A stretch of 64,000 bases of DNA from Rhizobium phaseoli. GTDB lineage: Bacteria > Pseudomonadota > Alphaproteobacteria > Rhizobiales > Rhizobiaceae. Of the stretch, positions 62,340-64,000 are shown in pieces. The translations under genes and the position numbers were made by a program. The DNA is taken from contig NZ_WUFT01000002.1 in NCBI RefSeq assembly GCF_010668805.1, positions 368,673 to 432,672 of the forward strand, in the 5' to 3' direction. Positions within the stretch are counted from its first letter, which is position 1. Every line of letters begins with the position of its first letter. The notes under the pieces were generated by a model. That model was not told where the DNA came from and did not search any database. It was given only the letters and a program-made list of their open reading frames with translations.

Positions 62340-62909
62340 TCACGAGGCGAGGACGCCGCTCTTCTTGGCGGTCCAGGTTGCGATATAGTCCATCAGGCCG
62401 GGATTGAGACAATCATACGGCTCGAGGCTCGACGCCTTCAACTGCGCTCTGACGGCGTCCATCTTTGCGGGATCGAAACCGCTTTCGATGATCGACGACA
62501 CGAAGGCGGCGAAGCCGGGCTTTGCCCAGCCGCTTTCCTGAAAGCGCTCCGGATGGATGAAGGACAATCCCTGGAACGCATGTTCACGCTCGACCGGCCC
62601 GTACAGATGCACCCCGCATTGCTTGCAGGCATGCCGCTGGATCAGGGCCGCGGCATCGACGACGGCGAGCTTGTCGCCGTTCTCGAGCACTTCGACATTC
62701 TCGGTCGGTGCAACCGCCACCACCGAAAAGACGGCGCCCTCGGGCTTCCAGCACTTGGTGCAGCCGCAGGCGTGATTATGGGCGATATCGCCCTTGATCC
62801 TGACCTTGACGGGATTGCTCGTGCACTTGCACACCAGCGTCCCGCCTGTAAAGGCAGCGTCAGTCGCCTGAAAACCCGAATCCACTGCCGGATGAATAGC
62901 TATCCTCAT
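62340..62909 (-). CDS. gfa: S-(hydroxymethyl)glutathione synthase (glutathione-dependent formaldehyde-activating enzyme)
   Basis: A 189-residue Gfa protein with zinc-binding cysteines in [23 protein letters not shown] and [12 protein letters not shown]. It condenses formaldehyde with glutathione. AAGGAG lies eight bases before ATG 62909; a longer frame from 62942 is rejected. It is followed by a RIME-like hairpin and preceded by fghA and adhC on the same strand. Confidence 0.95.
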   Translation of the reverse strand: MRIAIHPAVDSGFQATDAAFTGGTLVCKCTSNPVKVRIKGDIAHNHACGCTKCWKPEGAVFSVVAVAPTENVEVLENGDKLAVVDAAALIQRHACKQCGVHLYGPVEREHAFQGLSFIHPERFQESGWAKPGFAAFVSSIIESGFDPAKMDAVRAQLKASSLEPYDCLNPGLMDYIATWTAKKSGVLAS

Positions 62910-62966
62910 TGCTTTTCTCCTTCCCTCCCTGGCCGTTTGCATTATGCCCGGCCGAGCCCTTGCAAA

Positions 62967-63803
62967 CTAATGTCCCAACCTCTGAGCGTGCCAGCGCAGA
63001 TGGTCTTCCATGAATGTCGAAATGAAAGAGTAGGAGTGGCCGTAACCTTCCTGCATGCGCAGCTTGAGCGGAATGCCCGCCGCTTCGCAGGCCTGTCTGA
63101 GCTCATCGGGACGCAGGCCGTCCTCCAGGAAGCTATCGGTTGTTCCCTGGTCAACGAAGAGTTCCGGGAACCGGTGCCCGTCTTCAATCAACGAGCAAGC
63201 GTCATAGGCCCGCCAAGTCGTCTCATCCGGCCCGAGATATTTCCGCAAGGCCGGTTTCGACCAGCCGGAGACCGATGGATGACTGATCGGCGCGAAGGCC
63301 GAGCAGCTTAAGAAGCTGTCCGGGTTCTTGAGCGCGATGGTGATCGCGCCATGTCCCCCCATCGAATGGCCGAAGATGCCCTGGCGATCCATGTCGGCAG
63401 GGAATTCGGCTGCAATAAGGTTCGGCAACTCGTCGACAATGTAGCTGTACATGCGATAATTCGCCGAATAGGGCGGCTGGGTGGCATCGACGTAAAAGCC
63501 CGCGCCCTTACCGAACTGCCAATTGTCGGGTTCATCGGGAACGTCGTCACCGCGAGGGCTGGTATCGGGGCAGACGATGATCAGTCCGAGCTCTGCCGCA
63601 AGCCGCCGATACTCGCCCTTGTCCATAACATTGGCATGCGTGCACGTCAGGCCGGACAGATACCATAGAACCGGGCAGTCGCCCTTTGCCGCCTGCGGCG
63701 GCACGAAGACCGCAAAGGTCATGTCGCAGTCGCAGGCCTCGGAGCGATTGACATAGACGCCCTGAGTGCCGCCGTGTGACTTCTCTGTCGAGATGGTTTT
63801 CAT
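62967..63803 (-). CDS. fghA: S-formylglutathione hydrolase
   Basis: A 278-residue esterase-D-type alpha/beta hydrolase. LWYLSGLTCTHANVMDKG, the nucleophile motif GHSMGG, an acid in VDQGTTDSF and the His in GYGHSYSFI are all visible. It releases formate and glutathione from S-formylglutathione. It starts three bases after the adhC stop, in an operon with adhC and gfa. Confidence 0.96.
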   Translation of the reverse strand: MKTISTEKSHGGTQGVYVNRSEACDCDMTFAVFVPPQAAKGDCPVLWYLSGLTCTHANVMDKGEYRRLAAELGLIIVCPDTSPRGDDVPDEPDNWQFGKGAGFYVDATQPPYSANYRMYSYIVDELPNLIAAEFPADMDRQGIFGHSMGGHGAITIALKNPDSFLSCSAFAPISHPSVSGWSKPALRKYLGPDETTWRAYDACSLIEDGHRFPELFVDQGTTDSFLEDGLRPDELRQACEAAGIPLKLRMQEGYGHSYSFISTFMEDHLRWHAQRLGH

Positions 63804-63806
63804 GGC

Positions 63807-64000
63807 TTAATATACGACCACGCCACGAATGCTCTTGCCCGAATGCATCAGCTCGAAACCCTTGTTGATGTCGTCGAGCGGCATCGTGTGGGTGATCATC
63901 GGGTCGATCTGGATCTTGCCCTGCATGTACCAGTCGACGATCTTCGGCACGTCGGTACGCCCACGCGCGCCGCCGAAGGCGGTGCCCATCCAGTTGCGGC
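63807..64000 (-). CDS. adhC: Class III alcohol dehydrogenase / S-(hydroxymethyl)glutathione dehydrogenase, C-terminal part
   Basis: Only the last ~64 residues are in the window: NWMGTAFGGARGRTDVPKIV, then IDPMITHTMPLDDINKGFEL and the terminal SIRGVVVY, characteristic of glutathione-dependent formaldehyde dehydrogenase. It oxidises S-hydroxymethylglutathione to S-formylglutathione for fghA. The N-terminal zinc sites lie outside the window. Confidence 0.92.
   Translation of the reverse strand, partial: RNWMGTAFGGARGRTDVPKIVDWYMQGKIQIDPMITHTMPLDDINKGFELMHSGKSIRGVVVY

Noticed and set aside
1..64000. CRISPR arrays, tRNA or rRNA genes, prophage structural genes
   Set aside because: No regularly spaced direct repeats, cloverleaf sequences or phage head/tail genes were seen; the peptidoglycan hydrolase alone is not enough for a prophage call.

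Overview
The window reads as accessory DNA from a GC-rich alphaproteobacterium of the Rhizobium group, probably a Rhizobium leguminosarum/etli relative on a large plasmid, chromid or variable chromosomal region. This rests on gene content (a PutA without a ribbon-helix-helix domain next to an Lrp-type regulator, ProU-type betaine uptake joined to Rieske demethylation, a four-carbon acid-sugar cluster) and on RIME-like intergenic palindromes. The species call is inference. I saw no tRNA, rRNA or CRISPR.

Layout. 0-5.5 kb (minus): a tightly overlapped operon of HAD phosphatase, class III aminotransferase, arginase-fold hydrolase, SMR-like membrane protein, fatty-acid-desaturase-like enzyme, alpha/beta hydrolase and an acyltransferase-like protein; it looks like an unassigned small-molecule or lipid biosynthesis and export pathway. 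5.6-10.4 kb: a two-component system, an HPP-CBS membrane protein, a MarR regulator and small hypotheticals. 10.7-16.9 kb: four-carbon acid-sugar (threonate/erythronate type) catabolism (ltnD-otnI-otnK, otnC, a tartrate/malate dehydrogenase-like gene) with a LacI regulator and three tandem palindromic operators. 17.3-24.6 kb: HAD dehalogenase, a dipeptide/opine-type ABC importer and an FAD amine/amino-acid oxidase.

24.7-33.5 kb is an island-like insertion bracketed and interrupted by transposase remnants (ISL3-type, IS256-type). It holds a lipoprotein plus a triple-domain peptidoglycan hydrolase. Next, with its own good promoter, comes an overlapping operon of a polytopic membrane protein, a trypsin-like protease and a small membrane protein, followed by an alpha/beta hydrolase. 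The membrane protein's C-terminus and the protease's N-terminus carry recognisably the same ~85-residue domain. This is the hallmark of effector-associated-domain (EAD) pairing in bacterial conflict systems, and it is the best candidate for an undescribed system here.

33.7-48 kb: a methyl-accepting chemotaxis protein, putA with its Lrp regulator, HxlR/DoxX/SDR and LysR/MFS/SDR clusters, a decayed cyclophilin-like gene and an unusual hexapeptide-acyltransferase/toroid fusion. 48-61.9 kb: a coherent catabolic block with Rieske oxygenase and reductase (GbcA/GbcB type), a GbdR-like regulator, a proline-racemase-family protein that lacks one catalytic cysteine, a ProU-type betaine ABC transporter, FAD oxidase, aldehyde dehydrogenase, a DapA-family lyase and a GntR regulator with a 13-bp inverted-repeat operator. 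Together these suggest uptake of a quaternary amine such as hydroxyproline betaine, N-demethylation, and a hydroxyproline-like route to 2-oxoglutarate. 62.3-64 kb: the glutathione-dependent formaldehyde pathway (gfa, fghA, adhC), fitting as the sink for formaldehyde from demethylation.
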